Shown: piece by piece, positions 59,092 to 60,000 of the stretch
Numbering within the stretch: the stretch's first letter is position 1
Layout: every line of letters begins with the position of its first letter
NCBI RefSeq assembly: GCF_910592395.1
Contig: NC_088310.1
Span: 8,565,501 to 8,625,500 of the forward strand
Direction: 5' to 3'
Length of the DNA: 60,000 bases
From: Lineus longissimus
Lineage: Eukaryota; Nemertea; Pilidiophora; Heteronemertea; Lineidae
Notes under the pieces: generated by a model
What the model was told of the DNA's origin: nothing
The model's database searches: none
Seen by the model: the letters and a program-made list of their open reading frames with translations, nothing else
Made by a program: the position numbers and the translations under genes

Positions 59092-60000
59092 GTAAGTATT
59101 GACAAGTTTAAAGCTGAACTATACCTTATTCTGTAGATGTGTCCTTGGTTATCAAAGGAATATCTGAGGCAAACTGTACAGTTCAGCTTTAAATTTGTAT
59201 ACAGTGTTAGATGCTTGTTAGACCTTTGTCAGAATGCTTTCATTTTCCATAATTTTGTTGTTTGAGATGTTTTTAATCTGTATTTATATTGTGTGATTTG
59301 GAAGTCAAGAGTTTGGGATGTGTCATGGCTTGTTCAAATCACCTTTTTGACGGATTTATGGATAGGATTTTGTTGGCTGTTTAAAATACTTTATCCTTTT
59401 AGTTTTTGCTTTCTATTGTGGACCATGTGATGTTAATTCATATATTTTTAATTTTGAAAATGAATAGCTTTTTGATACAAGTTGACACAAACGGTAGATT
59501 CCAAATCAGAAGTGACTTCATTTCCTTGCTGGTGATATAATGTAATAATCTCTCCTGATCTGATCAGCGCAGATCTCTTAACCGACTTGTTGGACCTGAC
59601 ATCCGGTGATAAGTTGTCAGCCCTACTTTTTGCTGTGTTTGCTCTAGGATATGCTAGTGCCCATAAACGCCTCCAATGTTAGTCATTTGTGACAGGTCTA
59701 GTGCTGTGCTGTGTGAAGTGTGAGATCGTATGTTGCATTAAGTGGTACCAGTAGTCCGATAACTTACAGGGTTGCGAGATCATAATTTGCCTTAAGTGGT
59801 ACTAGTAGTCCTGTTACTCAAACGGTTTTCAGGTTGAAAGGAGTTGCTTTTTGTGCGAAAACATTACTCAGTGGAAGAAAATTGAAGTGGACTTATGGTG
59901 AGCTGGCATTACCAGAATTCAACCAGTCATCATCTTGTTTAAAAAGAAATAGCTGAAAACAGTAATTTACAAAAAATTAAGGTGCAGAATACTAAGTAGC
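59092..60000 (+). other. Start of the next intron
   Basis: The intron starts GTAAGT at 59092 and continues past the right edge. A short duplication (GAGATC-TA-TTGC-TTAAGTGGTAC-AGTAGTCC) occurs at about 59723-59760 and 59777-59812. I see no further exon. Confidence 0.6.

Noticed and set aside
1-60000. CRISPR array, bacterial operon, riboswitch or phage-like cluster
   Set aside because: The tandem arrays lack unique spacers, the exons have eukaryotic splice sites, and no prokaryotic gene organisation is present.

Overview
The window looks like nuclear DNA of an invertebrate bilaterian animal. It is AT-rich, has no operons or dense coding, and carries short exons with GT..AG borders between introns of many kilobases. 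It is also littered with small non-autonomous transposons, tRNA-derived SINEs and truncated non-LTR retrotransposons. I cannot name the species; a marine invertebrate is an inference from the repeat types and from the divergence of the one recognisable gene.

That gene is the 5' part of a synaptotagmin-14/16 (Syt14-like) gene on the + strand. Exon 1 (9849-10002) encodes a short extracellular N terminus rich in N-glycosylation sequons. Exon 2 (15082-15243) encodes the transmembrane helix and the juxtamembrane stretch ending in Asn-Lys-Lys, Cys-Phe and Gly-Gly-Phe-Pro, which is characteristic of Syt14. A candidate 33-nt microexon lies at 19277-19309. An acidic Ser/Asp/Glu exon (58942-59091) matches the Syt14 region just after the membrane segment. 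All junctions in this chain are phase 1. The C2 domains must lie beyond the right edge. A second candidate first exon (24942-25107) would give a membrane-segment-free N terminus with a Cys-Cys pair; it also ends in phase 1, about 700 bp downstream of a CpG-richer patch that could be an alternative promoter. Near the middle of the long intron before the acidic exon (41107) there is a near-ideal zero-length-exon motif (pyrimidine tract-TTTTAG|GTAAGT), a candidate recursive splice site.

Layout: 1-9.7 kb is upstream DNA with several transposon relics and a 94-bp tandem array. From 9.7 to 15.2 kb come exon 1, an intron with a ~1.2-kb minisatellite of mixed 23/24-bp units, and exon 2. The 15.2-25.1 kb stretch holds the microexon, a retroelement inserted with a visible target-site duplication, a SINE and the alternative first exon. 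The 25-59 kb stretch is one long intron holding most of the repeats: a pogo/Tigger-like TA-flanked MITE family, a TTAA-flanked MITE family, a mariner-like MITE, SINEs, an RT tail, a foldback dimer at 55.7-56.05 kb and a 207-bp tandem array at 57.5-58.4 kb. It ends in the acidic exon.

Outside the synaptotagmin gene I recognise no intact host gene. One ORF at 42.5 kb with two hydrophobic segments and one minus-strand patch at 17.1-17.7 kb are the only other coding-like stretches worth noting.
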